A stretch of 64,000 nt of DNA, taken from positions 40,148-104,147 of the forward strand of contig JAAFJY010000030.1 in assembly GCA_013299105.1 (NCBI GenBank). The letters run 5' to 3'. The translations under genes were made by a program, and so were the position numbers. Position 1 is the stretch's first letter. Every line of letters starts with the position of its first letter. Positions 35,542 through 45,310 of the stretch are shown piece by piece. This stretch comes from Chitinophagales bacterium (GTDB lineage Bacteria; Bacteroidota; Bacteroidia; Chitinophagales; Saprospiraceae). The notes under the pieces were generated by a model, which saw nothing but the letters and a program-made list of their open reading frames with translations, was not told the DNA's origin and did not search any database.

Positions 35542-35775
35542 ATGGACATTCAAAAATATTCGGTTGGTTTACAGGACTTCAAAGAAATCATCACCGGGGG
35601 CTACGTTTATGTGGACAAAACCCGGTATGTACACAAGTTATTGACCACGTCCAAATATTATTTCCTCTCTCGCCCAAAAAGATTCGGAAAATCCCTGTTA
35701 GTCAGCACTTTATACCATCTTTTCAAAGGCGAAAATCTCCCAAATGCGATGCTAACTTGTCTGGCCCTCGTGTGA
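35542..35775 (+). pseudogene. Truncated 5' copy of the AAA/PD-(D/E)XK gene
   Basis: MDIQKYSVGLQDFKEIITGG to STLYHLFKGE is nearly identical to the start of the 33959 gene, including its promoter box. After KGE the match stops and the frame runs 12 unrelated codons to a stop. It keeps the P-loop but has no ATPase core or nuclease. The copy lies 59 bp after the intact gene's stop. Confidence 0.9.
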
Positions 35776-35847
35776 ATACATAGGGTTTTCTGATAAAAAC
35801 ACCACTGGGATAACTCCATAATGCGATAATTAAAATGGTAGCCAGGA

Positions 35848-35892
35848 TTGATACAGCGCAGCTCACGTTCTGCGTGAGCTGCGCTGTATCAA
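35848..35892. terminator. Perfect 20-bp hairpin
   Basis: TTGATACAGCGCAGCTCACG, a 5-nt loop TTCTG, and the exact complement. There is no T-run. It could be a terminator or a protein-binding palindrome. It lies in the 35776-36548 gap after the truncated copy. At 36201-36226 the same gap has a weaker AAAAATACC/GGTATTTTT hairpin. Confidence 0.7.
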
Positions 35893-35997
35893 ATTTCTAA
35901 TTTTATGAGAAAGCTATTTGTGAATATAGTCTTACATCTTCAGATCTGCCAACAAGCAGTATACAAGAAAAAAAGGAGACAGCTGTCTTTAGTTTAG

Positions 35998-36132
35998 TAT
36001 TTGAGCTAAAATAAGATGGACATCTTTGTTTTTGAGGTTTAGCAAAAAAATAACACAACTTCCTTTCATCCAGTTGCTTTTCTTTTTTCACTAAACCCAA
36101 ACCTGTCCAACTTATTTTTTACGCTCCCTTAG
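35998..36132 (+). repeat. Foldback element family A, copy 3
   Basis: TATTTGAGCTAAAATAAGATGG at the left, TTACGCTCCCTTAG at the right. Arms GGTTTAGCAAAA and TTTTTTCACTAAACC, and ATAAGATGGACA with TGTCCAACTTAT, fold back on each other. Nearly identical to copy 4 at 45311. Confidence 0.9.
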
Positions 36133-36356
36133 CAAAGACAGGTCCGATATTTTACCCAAAAATGACACAAGGAAAAAATTTTTTACCCCAAATTGGCCAG
36201 AAAAATACCTTTAAAAGGGTATTTTTTACAAAAAATCACATCAAAATTTTTTCCCTTTGAGAAAACCTTGCTATGTTTACATCGTTCTGATTTGCTAATG
36301 GCACTCGAAGGAAATTTGACGACCTACTTTTTTTCTTTTTTTCTAGACTTCGGGGC

Positions 36357-36385
36357 AAAAAAAAAGCCGTACTCTGATGCACGGC
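36357..36385 (-). terminator. Rho-independent terminator, minus strand
   Basis: On the minus strand, GCCGTGC-ATCAGA-GTACGGC-type stem followed by nine T (36365-36357). It lies ~165 bp beyond the stop of the T9SS gene, behind the hairpin at 36484-36536. Confidence 0.75.
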
Positions 36386-36483
36386 CTCACGCTAATAACA
36401 AATCATAATCTCATGAAAAAATAAGACGACCTAAAATCTTTATAAGAACGCTTTAAAAGCGACTCATGTTGTGTTGAAACAGC

Positions 36484-36536
36484 AAACTTTCTGGGGGGTC
36501 CCCGCACTTTTATCGTGCAGGGACCTCTTAAAGTTT
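36484..36536 (-). terminator. Large hairpin after the T9SS protein gene
   Basis: GGTCCCCGCAC pairs with GTGCAGGGACC (one G-U), inside an outer AAACTTT/AAAGTTT pair, 13 bp after the stop at 36549. Confidence 0.75.
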
Positions 36537-36548
36537 ATGGGATTATGA

Positions 36549-39461
36549 TTACCGAACCACTAGCTTGCCAGTGTTGATTAGTTGCCCTTCAGATTCGAGT
36601 TTGTACGAGTACAACCCGGAGGCAAGCTGATTGCGATAAACATAGATTGTGTTGCTGTCAAAGGATTGGGTTTGCACCAATCTTCCGCTCAAGTCAAAAA
36701 TGCTCATCTGCACTTTCTTATATTGACGGCCCTTTATCTCTAAAGTCACCATCTCACTGAACGGATTAGGAAAAACATCCACGGTTACACCAGATACAAA
36801 GACATCCTTATTGGAAGTAATCACCAGAAAATCTGGGAATTTATACACTCGGTAGCGCAGGGTGTTGGTTCCGGTCGGTTTCCGGTAGTCGAAGTAAACC
36901 GTTGCGCGATTTTCGATCACCGTACCATTTGCATTGTTCGGTTTTTGGGATACCCGGAACTCAACAAACCCATACGTATTTTGTGCGGTACTGCCATTGG
37001 CGGGTAGCAAGCTGATGTTATCGAAGGTTATTCTTACGGTGCCATCTTCGTACACCTCGAAGGTGTATGGGAAGTTGCTGGCGCCAGGAATCACACTCGC
37101 GGGATCAAGGAACCGTGACAAAGTGTCGCGGATAACCACGCGTCGAATCGTATCAGTGCCGGTGTTTTGAAAAGTAACAGTAAAAGTTAAATCGGTTTTT
37201 GCGTCGATTACCGAATTGCGGTAACCCTTGGGATGGCCTCTAAGTGCCACCGGCAGTACTGCGCTTTGTATCTCTTGGATGTCAAGCGAGACAAATGGAT
37301 CCTGATCGTTTTCAGGAAACTGTGTTACTTGTCCCGTTTTTATTGGCGTCCCGGCTGGTCCACATCCTTCCACCGCAATGGTGGGGACGCTTTGGCCAGG
37401 ATGACCAGTTGATTGTTCGGCAAATAGGCGGAGCGTACGGGCATCGGGGTTTGGAATCCTGATGTACAAGCTCTGCTTGCTTTGAAGTTGGTAAGTAGGG
37501 TTTTGATCGCGCATGATTACATCATCCATGACTACAATTCCTTTCTTGCGGTCCTTCATGTTGCCTTTGCCAACATTCTGAATTTCAAAGATCACGGTGT
37601 CTTTCCGACATTCACCCCTTACTACCACACTTGATTGATCCCAACGTGGATCCAAACCTAAGCAGAAAGTATCGGGCGAAACCTGAGCGCTGACCAGAGC
37701 CGATTGCCCATTGGCAATTCCTGAACAAGCCATTGCTGCTTTCACCTTGAAGCTACCTTTCTGTCCAGCGAGCACATTGCCCAGATTGAAGCGATAAGTT
37801 CCATCGGTTTGCAAGCTGCCAGGGATCGAAGCTGATTGATAAGTCAGCGTAGGATCAAGGCGCAAGGTCACTTGGGCTCCTGCTGCGTTGCTCGTACCAG
37901 TATTCCAGTAATTCACATCGTAGCTAATTTCGCTGCAAGCTGCAAGGAAAGGAGTCGTTACATCCACTTCCATGTATGGGCAGCGAATGCCCGTTTTAGC
38001 CGGAAAGTCAACTTTTACAGAGTCGTAAAACTCTCGGAAGCGTACGTTTACACCTTCCGCGCTACACATGGCCCAGTAGCGATTGGGCGTTTGAACTTTT
38101 AGGTTGTAAGCTCCGGTATCGACCAAGATGCTGAACTTTCCAGCTTTGTCAGTAGTACCGTAGGAAACCCTATTGCCTTTGGTGGCACTTACCACCCAAC
38201 CTTCAAGCCCTGGTTCGCCGTTGTCGAGATCACATTGATCATCGCGGTCGTTGAACACCTGGCCGTAGAGGCGGTTGGAGATCGTGCGGCCTGCTCCGTC
38301 GGTTTTGACCAAGATCAGGTCATTGAAGGAGGTCAGCAACTGTCCATTGTATCCGGTGATGATGTAACCGCCTTTGCTGGTTACTTGAATGTCCCGGCCT
38401 TCTTCCGTTAGCTCAGGGTCACCGATTGTTTTTTCCCATAGTATGTTTCCGCTGGCGTCCAATTTGGCAAGGAAAACATCCACATTGGCGGCGTTGGTTA
38501 CTTTCAAACCAGTCAAGACCAAACTTCCATCGTTCAACTCCGCCAGTGAATTGGCTTCTTCTTCCAGTCCAGGCTGCCCTACGGCGCGGGCCCAGCGTTG
38601 GTTGCCATTGGCGTCGAACTTAGCGACGAAAGCGTCGGTATTGTCGTTGATTACCCCGGCGATGGCGATTCCACCATCTTTAGTGGCGATGATGGCCCTT
38701 CCATCTTCCCGGAAGCTGTTGGCCAACCTGCGTTGCCAGAGGATCTCTGCGTTGTTGTCAAGTCGGTAGAGGACAATGTCGTTGTCGAAACCCGTTTCGT
38801 TTTTGGAGTTGCCTACGAGGGCGTATCCTTGAGCGAAGCGGATGATCGCGTTGCCTTCATCGTTGCGTGGGCTGCCGAGGCTTTTAATCCATTGGCCGTT
38901 GCCCTTGTCGTCGAATTTTGCAACCAGAATGTCCTCTTGTGCATTGGCGCTGGCTTTGATGGTGCCCGTGATGGTAAAACCACCGTCGGGGTCTTGTACT
39001 ACGTCGGCAGCGCGTTCGTTGCCAGGACCACCAAAAGTTTTGCTCCAGATCAGACCGCCTTTGCGATCTATTTTCAACAAGTAAAGGTTTTCGTTGTCTC
39101 CGAATTTTGCAACCCTTGTTCCTGCGATCAGGTAGTTGCCATCGGTGGTAGGGATGATTGCTCTTGCTTGCTCGCGGAAACCTTCGTCGAAGTACTTGGA
39201 CCAGACGACACGGCCATCCACATCGGTACGTACTACGAAGATGTCTTGGTCGTTGTCAGTCCCGAATGATTCGCCGAAGCCAACCACCAGGTAACCTTCA
39301 TCTTCTGTTTGCAAGACCGCCCAACCTTCATCCGTCTTTACGGCTCCGTAGTTGAGCTGCCATCCTTGTGCTTTCAATCCTCCAGCTATCGTTTGGAATA
39401 AGATTGCAGCGCAGAAAATCACACGCGCTAGCGTCATCTTATTTGCTGGTCGGAGCTTCAT
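36549..39461 (-). CDS. Large secreted protein with repeats and T9SS sorting domain
   Basis: 970 residues from the ATG at 39461 (MKLRPANKMTLARVIFCAAI), signal peptide ending GGLKAQ; the longer frame adds 52 residues without a signal. Six or more ~55-residue repeats of the type DGGFTITGTIKASANAQEDI / LVAKFDDKGNGQWIKSLG form a propeller-like N-terminal half. A SdrD-like domain, DUF11-type beta-sandwiches (~500-800) and a C-terminal type-A T9SS sorting domain (VDVFPNPFSEMVTLEIKG, MSIFDLSGRLVQTQSF, LASGLYSYKLE) follow. It is exported by T9SS and attached or released at the surface. A minus-strand CATCTTTG at 39500-39507 may be the promoter. Confidence 0.9.
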   Translation of the reverse strand: MKLRPANKMTLARVIFCAAILFQTIAGGLKAQGWQLNYGAVKTDEGWAVLQTEDEGYLVVGFGESFGTDNDQDIFVVRTDVDGRVVWSKYFDEGFREQARAIIPTTDGNYLIAGTRVAKFGDNENLYLLKIDRKGGLIWSKTFGGPGNERAADVVQDPDGGFTITGTIKASANAQEDILVAKFDDKGNGQWIKSLGSPRNDEGNAIIRFAQGYALVGNSKNETGFDNDIVLYRLDNNAEILWQRRLANSFREDGRAIIATKDGGIAIAGVINDNTDAFVAKFDANGNQRWARAVGQPGLEEEANSLAELNDGSLVLTGLKVTNAANVDVFLAKLDASGNILWEKTIGDPELTEEGRDIQVTSKGGYIITGYNGQLLTSFNDLILVKTDGAGRTISNRLYGQVFNDRDDQCDLDNGEPGLEGWVVSATKGNRVSYGTTDKAGKFSILVDTGAYNLKVQTPNRYWAMCSAEGVNVRFREFYDSVKVDFPAKTGIRCPYMEVDVTTPFLAACSEISYDVNYWNTGTSNAAGAQVTLRLDPTLTYQSASIPGSLQTDGTYRFNLGNVLAGQKGSFKVKAAMACSGIANGQSALVSAQVSPDTFCLGLDPRWDQSSVVVRGECRKDTVIFEIQNVGKGNMKDRKKGIVVMDDVIMRDQNPTYQLQSKQSLYIRIPNPDARTLRLFAEQSTGHPGQSVPTIAVEGCGPAGTPIKTGQVTQFPENDQDPFVSLDIQEIQSAVLPVALRGHPKGYRNSVIDAKTDLTFTVTFQNTGTDTIRRVVIRDTLSRFLDPASVIPGASNFPYTFEVYEDGTVRITFDNISLLPANGSTAQNTYGFVEFRVSQKPNNANGTVIENRATVYFDYRKPTGTNTLRYRVYKFPDFLVITSNKDVFVSGVTVDVFPNPFSEMVTLEIKGRQYKKVQMSIFDLSGRLVQTQSFDSNTIYVYRNQLASGLYSYKLESEGQLINTGKLVVR

Positions 39462-39674
39462 GAGTTCAACGTCTTTTTGCTTTACTGCTGAATGCACTAC
39501 AAAGATGCGCCCTGTTTTTGCCCAAAACAAAGACAAAAAACGGCGATTGTTGAAAAAAAATTGGTAGATTTGCTGCGGTAAACCCTTTTTCATGTATTTC
39601 AATCGTTTGATTTTCAATGCACTCTATCGAAAAAAGCATTGAAAAATTTGTTGAAAATAAATTTTTTCCGGGCA

Positions 39675-41099
39675 ATGAAAAATTCTCAGTTATTGAACAT
39701 TTTAGCTGCACTTTCCAAAAAAGAACAGCGGGAACTGCGAAAATGGCTCATTTCTCCAGCGCACAATCAACGCTCGGACGTAGCACAATTGTACGAGTAT
39801 TTGAGCGCACCAGGTAGACTGGCAGATGACAAAGGCCTGGAAAAAGAGCGGATTTTCAAAAAATTGTACCCAAAAGAGGCTTATAACGACGCCCAAATGC
39901 GCCAAGTGATTCATTTTTTGAGGGAAACCCTGGAAAAATATTTTATTTTCAAGAAGTCAGAAGAAAATGAGGTCCTCTCACAAATTTACCTGGCACAAAG
40001 CTACCGAGAACGAAAATTGAACAAGCTCCAGGAGCGTGCGATGCGAGAATTGGAGGAACAAAGCCAAAACCTGGCTTTTTTGAACGAAGAGACCCTGGAA
40101 CAACTTTACCTGATCGAAAAAGAAAAGTCGATCCAGCTCAGCGATAAAATGCGTGCGGAAACCCTGAACTACCAGGAAATGTCAGACCTGGCTGAAAGGG
40201 CTTTCATTGCCCGTAAGTTGAAACTGGCCTGTTTGATGCTTTCCCACCAACGGATTTATAAAAAGAACTACGAACTAGGCCTGCTTGATCCCATTTTGAC
40301 TTACCTCCAAAGCAGACCAGAAGTGCTCAAAACGCCCTTTATCAACATCTACTACCATATATACAACCTCTACCGCTCGCCGCAGGAGGAAGGCCACTTT
40401 TACGAAGTCAAACAAAACCTCATTACATACGACCATGCTTTCAGTGAAAATGAAAAACTGGACCTTTACTCGATTGCCATCAACTATTGTATCTCGCGCA
40501 TGAACACTGGCCAGCAGGCTTTCACCCGCGAAGCTTTTGAACTGTACCGTCATGGCTTGGAACTAAAAGTATTGGTGGAGGGCCAAATCCTGAGTCACCT
40601 CAACTTTCGCAACATTGTGGCCATTGGCACCACTTTGAAGGAATTCAAATGGGTGAGCAGTTTTATTGAGGAATACCAGAAGTATCTCGCGCCCGAGTAC
40701 AAGGAGAATTTTGTGCAGTTTTCCTGGGCCAAACTTTACTTCGACCAGGGTGACTACGATAAGGCCCAGCGCCTGCTCATCCAGTTCGACATTGACGACG
40801 TGTTGATCAACCTCAGCGCCAAGTCGATGCTGATCCGCATCTATTATGAAGAAGGCGAGGTCAATACCCTGGAATTTTTACTCGACAGCATGCGAACCTA
40901 CATCAACCGCAAAAAAATGCTAGCCTACCACAAGATGTCGTTCAAAGAACTGATTAGTGCCTCCAAGCGCCTGATCAAACTCCAACGTATCGACCGCAAA
41001 AAAATCGAAATCCTGCACAACCAGATCAGCAACTCACGCACCCTGCCCTCACACATGAAAGAGTGGTTTTTGGTGCAGTTGGGCAAATTGAAACGCTAA
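39675..41099 (+). CDS. Conserved helical protein of unknown function (TPR-like)
   Basis: 474 residues from MKNSQLLNILAALSKKEQRE (39675); an in-frame ATG at 39639 would add 12. It is almost wholly helical and highly charged, with repeated helix pairs such as WAKLYFDQGDYDKAQRLLIQ that look like degenerate TPRs. No signal peptide, so cytoplasmic. The start resembles a regulatory or adapter domain (SKKEQRELRKWLISPAHNQR). No recognised family. Divergent from the T9SS gene, with 213 bp between. Confidence 0.75.
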   Translation: MKNSQLLNILAALSKKEQRELRKWLISPAHNQRSDVAQLYEYLSAPGRLADDKGLEKERIFKKLYPKEAYNDAQMRQVIHFLRETLEKYFIFKKSEENEVLSQIYLAQSYRERKLNKLQERAMRELEEQSQNLAFLNEETLEQLYLIEKEKSIQLSDKMRAETLNYQEMSDLAERAFIARKLKLACLMLSHQRIYKKNYELGLLDPILTYLQSRPEVLKTPFINIYYHIYNLYRSPQEEGHFYEVKQNLITYDHAFSENEKLDLYSIAINYCISRMNTGQQAFTREAFELYRHGLELKVLVEGQILSHLNFRNIVAIGTTLKEFKWVSSFIEEYQKYLAPEYKENFVQFSWAKLYFDQGDYDKAQRLLIQFDIDDVLINLSAKSMLIRIYYEEGEVNTLEFLLDSMRTYINRKKMLAYHKMSFKELISASKRLIKLQRIDRKKIEILHNQISNSRTLPSHMKEWFLVQLGKLKR

Positions 41100-41192
41100 A
41101 AGACACTTGTATGGTGATTTTTTAGGTTTATACTTATTGAGCTGGCTTACTCGCCGTATCATTGCGTTTGTGAAAAACCCAACCTTATATAT

Positions 41193-41699
41193 ATGACCAC
41201 CTACCGACTCAGCAAACCCACAGAAGCCCAAACGATTGCTGACTTGCACATCCAAAGTTGGAGCAACGCCTATCGCGGCATCCTCAGCGACCAGTTCATC
41301 GACCAGGAATTGGCGGGCATGATGTCCCAAAAATGGCAAGCCCGATTTGAAAACCCTGCGGAAAACCAGCGCATCATCATCGCGGAGCAAGATAGGGTGC
41401 CTGCTGGTTTTGTATGCCTTTTTTACCACGACCACCCACAATACGGTACTTTGATCGACAACCTGCACGTCATTCCGGCTTTCAAAGGGCTGGGCATCGG
41501 TGCCCAACTGATGCGCGAAGCCGCCAAACTCGTGCAATCCGAAACGGGCGATGAACATTACTACCTATGGGTCTTGGAGAAAAACCTGCCTTCGCGCCAG
41601 TTTTATGAGCACATTGGCGGACAAAATGTGGAAGGTGAGACCAAAGAGATGCCGGATGGGCAGGAGCACCTGGTGTTTCGGTATGTTTGGCGGAGTTAG
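41193..41699 (+). CDS. GNAT family N-acetyltransferase
   Basis: 168 residues. The acetyl-CoA-binding motif A is NLHVIPAFKGLGIGAQLMRE, followed by YYLWVLEKNLPSRQFYEHIG, the usual motif B. The start MTTYRLSKPTEAQTIADLHI fits amino-group acetyltransferases. The substrate is unknown. It lies 93 bp after the helical-protein gene on the same strand. Confidence 0.9.
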   Translation: MTTYRLSKPTEAQTIADLHIQSWSNAYRGILSDQFIDQELAGMMSQKWQARFENPAENQRIIIAEQDRVPAGFVCLFYHDHPQYGTLIDNLHVIPAFKGLGIGAQLMREAAKLVQSETGDEHYYLWVLEKNLPSRQFYEHIGGQNVEGETKEMPDGQEHLVFRYVWRS

Positions 41700-41954
41700 T
41701 TGTTAATGGTTAGGGGGCAAACAAAAAATAACCTATCCAAATATATGGGGCTTTGGCATCATTCAGGTGGTCTCTTTTCAATATTTCAACCCTTCAACAT
41801 TTCAACTACAGCAGGTTCTTCGTGAAACCTTGAACCTGCGTTTCGGGTATGTTTTTATTTATCCACCCCCTTAATTGTTAGTTGGGCGCTGGGGGAATTG
41901 TTGATTATGGAAGGTTTATTTTTAGCTAAAAGTCTACTAACCAGGCCGACCAAA
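41700..41954. other. Convergent intergenic region with short repeats
   Basis: No gene. 41767-41810 contains CTTTTCAATATTTCAACCCT TCAACATTTCAAC-type sequence, the intergenic pyrimidine repeat of this window. 41700-41712 resembles the GTTAATG heptamers at 28604. No clear terminator. Confidence 0.4.
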
Positions 41955-43388
41955 TCAGCGAAACAAGTCATCACAGGTGACTACTTGGTCGATATGGTTC
42001 AGCAAATTGCTGTTTTTAACTGGCGGAAAAGTAGTGATCAATGTGGTAAAAAGATGCTTGGTGGTTTTGGTATGGTATTGAAAAACCGCTTTTTTATTGT
42101 CGATGTTTTCGACCTCGCTTTTGGTCAATTCATAGGCATTGCTACTGAATTTCACCTCGCAAACATTGATCGCATGATCGCTCCGGTCGATCAAGAGGTC
42201 AATTTGAGCACCCCTGAAACCGTCTTTGGGTTTGGCCACAAAAGAAGCAGTAGTGGTGAAAATGCCGTTGATACCAAGTGCTTGTTGAAGCTGATCGAGG
42301 TGAGCAAAACACAAATTCTCATAGGCATACCCACTCCAGGTTTTCCATTTGGGCAGATCGCTCAAATCTTTAAAATTGACCTTGCTATACTTGCCCAAAG
42401 GCTCGATGAATGTGAGGTAAAAAAGGGTGTAAAAATCCGTTAGTCGATAAAGGGTTTCTTTTACTTTTTTGCCATAACCATGGTAGATGCTGATGAAGCC
42501 TGACTGCTGTAATTCATTCAGGATATCGCTCAACATACCACCGTTGCTGAATTTTGTATGGGTAATGATGGCTTGACGGGTCAAACCCTCGCGGTGCGTT
42601 GCCAAGGCTCGAACGATGGCAATGTGTTGTTGGTGATGGTCAAAGAGCGAAGAAAACAGCCGTTCAAACTCATCATGCAGGTACCCTTCTGCTTGGAAAC
42701 AGATTTCCTGGATATTTTGGACGGGCGAATGGCCTTTTTTCAGTTGCTCAAGATACATGGGGATTCCGCCCATGACCATGTAAATTTGGATCAGGTGAAA
42801 CCGATTTAAATTGATGTGTTTGGCCTGGCAAAATTCCTCTGTTTCTGCCAAGGTAAAGGGCTGTAAGAACAATCGACGCGTCACGCGGTTGTGCAAACCT
42901 CCCTTGTCGTTGATGATTTTTTTGATCATCCAAGAAGCCGCTGACCCGCAAATGACCACCACCACGGACTGGTTAAGCGCCCAACTGTTCCAAAAATAAC
43001 TCAAACCTGCAATGAAATTCGAGCGTTTGGTGTCTAGCCAGGGTAGCTCATCAAAAAAGACCACCTTTTTCTCCGTTTTTTTCACCGTTTCCAAAGCATG
43101 ACCCAATAAATCAAAGGCCTCAATCCAGGAATTGGGTTTTTGGCGGATAGGAAAATCAGGGAAAAACCGGGCAATGCGAAGTACAAAGTTTTGAAGTTGG
43201 TTGGCCAGATTGCCATGCTGTGTGCCAACTAGTTCAAAATCAATTTTTTGACCATACACTTGTTTCACCAAGTAGGTTTTACCAACCCGTCGCCGTCCAA
43301 CCAAGGCCACCAATTCGGGTTTAGGCGAAGCAAGTGCTTCTTCTAATTCCGCTATGGGACGTTTTCTGCCAATCAATAAGCCCTCCAT
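41955..43388 (-). CDS. AAA ATPase (archaeal-type, DUF234-like)
   Basis: 477 residues from the ATG at 43388 (MEGLLIGRKRPIAELEEALA); the ATG at 43397 is also possible. P-loop LVALVGRRRVGKTYLVKQVY, Walker B-like VVFFDELPWLDTKRSNF, sensor-like VVVICGSAASWMIKKI, and a C-terminal winged-helix plus nuclease-like part (RGAQIDLLIDRSDHAINVCE then VKFSSNAYEL). Same family as the fragment at 1-197. These genes are frequent in Bacteroidota and archaea with unclear function. Upstream lies an unusual set of TTGAGCGG palindromes, possibly an operator. Confidence 0.85.
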   Translation of the reverse strand: MEGLLIGRKRPIAELEEALASPKPELVALVGRRRVGKTYLVKQVYGQKIDFELVGTQHGNLANQLQNFVLRIARFFPDFPIRQKPNSWIEAFDLLGHALETVKKTEKKVVFFDELPWLDTKRSNFIAGLSYFWNSWALNQSVVVVICGSAASWMIKKIINDKGGLHNRVTRRLFLQPFTLAETEEFCQAKHINLNRFHLIQIYMVMGGIPMYLEQLKKGHSPVQNIQEICFQAEGYLHDEFERLFSSLFDHHQQHIAIVRALATHREGLTRQAIITHTKFSNGGMLSDILNELQQSGFISIYHGYGKKVKETLYRLTDFYTLFYLTFIEPLGKYSKVNFKDLSDLPKWKTWSGYAYENLCFAHLDQLQQALGINGIFTTTASFVAKPKDGFRGAQIDLLIDRSDHAINVCEVKFSSNAYELTKSEVENIDNKKAVFQYHTKTTKHLFTTLITTFPPVKNSNLLNHIDQVVTCDDLFR

Positions 43389-43420
43389 GTGTACCATTTA
43401 CAGTTCTTAAAACGGCTACT

Positions 43421-43532
43421 TTGAGCGGGATAAAAAATTATAAGCCGCTCAATCTATGCAAAAATACATACTTTGAGCGGAATAAAAAATTATAAGCCGC
43501 TCAAAGTGCTTAAAAAATGACACTTTGAGCGG
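43421..43532. promoter_or_regulatory. TTGAGCGG palindrome array upstream of the ATPase
   Basis: TTGAGCGG occurs at 43421, 43473 and 43525 and its complement CCGCTCAA at 43445 and 43497, giving alternating inverted pairs with near 52-bp period. The two inner units share TAAAAAATTATAAGCCGCTC. It could be an operator for autoregulation or part of a repeat. A related unit is found at 45592-45627. Confidence 0.65.
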
Positions 43533-43894
43533 CTTATAAGTAGGGAGTGGCGTTTCTTGTAGGCGGGGAGTGCTACTTTTACCTTGCTACTGCTTGTCGA
43601 TTTTGGATTTGAGATATTTTTTGCAACCTGGTTCAAAAGAAATAGAGCATTGCTTTTACGAAAGCGAACCCATTCTTGTGGGCTTTATCGCTTGTATTTG
43701 GTCAACATGCAAAAAGTTTAGTTTTTCAATTTTGCTGCGTTAGATTATTGAGATCGGCATTGCAACATGGCTGGTATTTTATTCATAAGCTAAATTTGTA
43801 ACATCAAGCCCGAACAAATGCAAAATAGTAGTACAAATGTTGAAGTTTACAACGTCAAGCCACCATCTTACCAAACTTGCGTTAGCGGCAGCAT
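43533..43894. other. Intergenic region with attC-like half site
   Basis: No gene. 43860-43890 reads CCACCATCTTACCAAACTTG then CGTTAGCGGCAG. Its reverse complement, CTAACGCAAGTTTGGTAAGATGG, resembles the right arms of the attC-like palindromes at 52899-53029 and 59363-59492. A partner arm at a suitable distance is not clear. This is weak evidence that the esterase gene entered as a cassette. Confidence 0.35.
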
Positions 43895-45046
43895 TTATTC
43901 TAATGCTTTCAACTTATTAATTGTCTCCACTGATTTTGGATTTAACAATATTGCTTTTTTATAAGCAATAATTGCTTTTGCTTTATCTTTCTTTACGACA
44001 AAGGCATCACCTAAGCTATCAAATACTTTGAATGAGCTTGGATAATTTTTTACATTTAATTGAAAGAATTTGACGGCTTCGTCAAGTTTGCTTGGGATGC
44101 TTAAACAAATATATCCCATTGTATTAATTAACTGTTCTGGTGGTAATTCTTGTAAACCACTTTGTTTTGAACGATTTTCATAAAACTTTATTACCATCTC
44201 CACAGTTGTATCTGTTTTTGCAGGTTTCCATTTTTCAACTATAAATCTTATTCCATCTTGCGTAGCTTTAAACAATTGAGAATTGTGGGTTTCATTGGCA
44301 TAAGTTACATATTTATGTTCTAATCCTGATTTTTTGTTTTTTTGTAGCAAAGAGTCAAATTTGGGTACGAATTTAAAATTTGGATCTTCTGTTCCGTCAC
44401 TTATGAAAATATTTTTGTTTGTATAATTTTTGATTTTAAATAGCGAGTCTGCCTTTTGCAATAAAAATTCATTTCCCCACCATAAGGAGGGGCTAACTGC
44501 CACATAAGAGTTAAATAATTCGGGATACATCATTAAACTATAAGCAGACATTAAGCCTCCAAACGAATGCCCAAACAATATTTTTTCATTTGAAGTTTTA
44601 TATTCGTTATTTACAAAAGGTATCACCTCATCCTTCACAAACTTTAAGAAAAGCTCACCTCCACCCGATTTTGATGTACTAAAATGTTGGTCTGTGGTAG
44701 GTGTTAAATCATTTGTTCTTTCATCTTTATAATTTGCAATACCAACAATAATCATTGGTGGAAAATCGCCATTATTAATTGAAGAGTCCACTATGCCAGC
44801 AACCATTGCAATTGATTCACCATCCATCATGTATAGAACAGGAAGTGGTGTTTCAGCATGAATGTCTGTTTTGGGTTTATAAATAAATATTTTACGTTTT
44901 TGTTTTAAAATTTTGGAGTGAATAATTTTTAGGTTAGCAATTTTTAGTATTGCTTGTTGTGATAATGAAATTGTGCTTTGAGACTTTCCTTCTTCTAGTC
45001 CAAAAAGGAACGCACCAATTAGAAATGTAGTTTTTAAAATGTTCAT
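43895..45046 (-). CDS. Secreted alpha/beta-hydrolase (esterase D-like) with TPR tail
   Basis: 383 residues, signal peptide MNILKTTFLIGAFLFGLEEG then KSQ. The esterase domain shows LPVLYMMDGESIAMVAGIVD, the nucleophile elbow ILFGHSFGGLMSAYSLM (Ser), AVSPSLWWGNEFLL, an Asp in FISDGTEDPNFKF and a His in NETHNSQLF. The last ~70 residues look like one or two TPR units (YPSSFKVFDSLGDAFVVKKD). The family hydrolyses esters, such as siderophore or acyl esters. It is clearly more AT-rich than its neighbours and probably acquired. Confidence 0.85.
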   Translation of the reverse strand: MNILKTTFLIGAFLFGLEEGKSQSTISLSQQAILKIANLKIIHSKILKQKRKIFIYKPKTDIHAETPLPVLYMMDGESIAMVAGIVDSSINNGDFPPMIIVGIANYKDERTNDLTPTTDQHFSTSKSGGGELFLKFVKDEVIPFVNNEYKTSNEKILFGHSFGGLMSAYSLMMYPELFNSYVAVSPSLWWGNEFLLQKADSLFKIKNYTNKNIFISDGTEDPNFKFVPKFDSLLQKNKKSGLEHKYVTYANETHNSQLFKATQDGIRFIVEKWKPAKTDTTVEMVIKFYENRSKQSGLQELPPEQLINTMGYICLSIPSKLDEAVKFFQLNVKNYPSSFKVFDSLGDAFVVKKDKAKAIIAYKKAILLNPKSVETINKLKALE

Positions 45047-45310
45047 TGTTTTAAAATTTAGATTGTGTTCACAAAAATAGCTGTGTGCTAATTTTAGTGG
45101 GTGTCAAATTATATTTTTGGGGTGTCAAATGATGATATGACACTAACTTTTAGGCTTTGCAATACAAAATGCTCACCTTTCTATCCCTGTTGCTTATCAA
45201 GCAGGATGATTTCTTCACCTTCTACTTCAGTAACAAATCGCTTTAGCCCTTGTTTGTCTTCGTATGAGCGAGTGCAGTTTTTCCCTTCCAAGTGAATAAT
45301 GCTTCCTTAG

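Noticed and set aside
35848..35892. The perfect 20-bp hairpin as an attC site
   Set aside because: It lacks the GCATAAC/GTTAGC core ends and the bulged arms; better seen as a terminator or operator palindrome.
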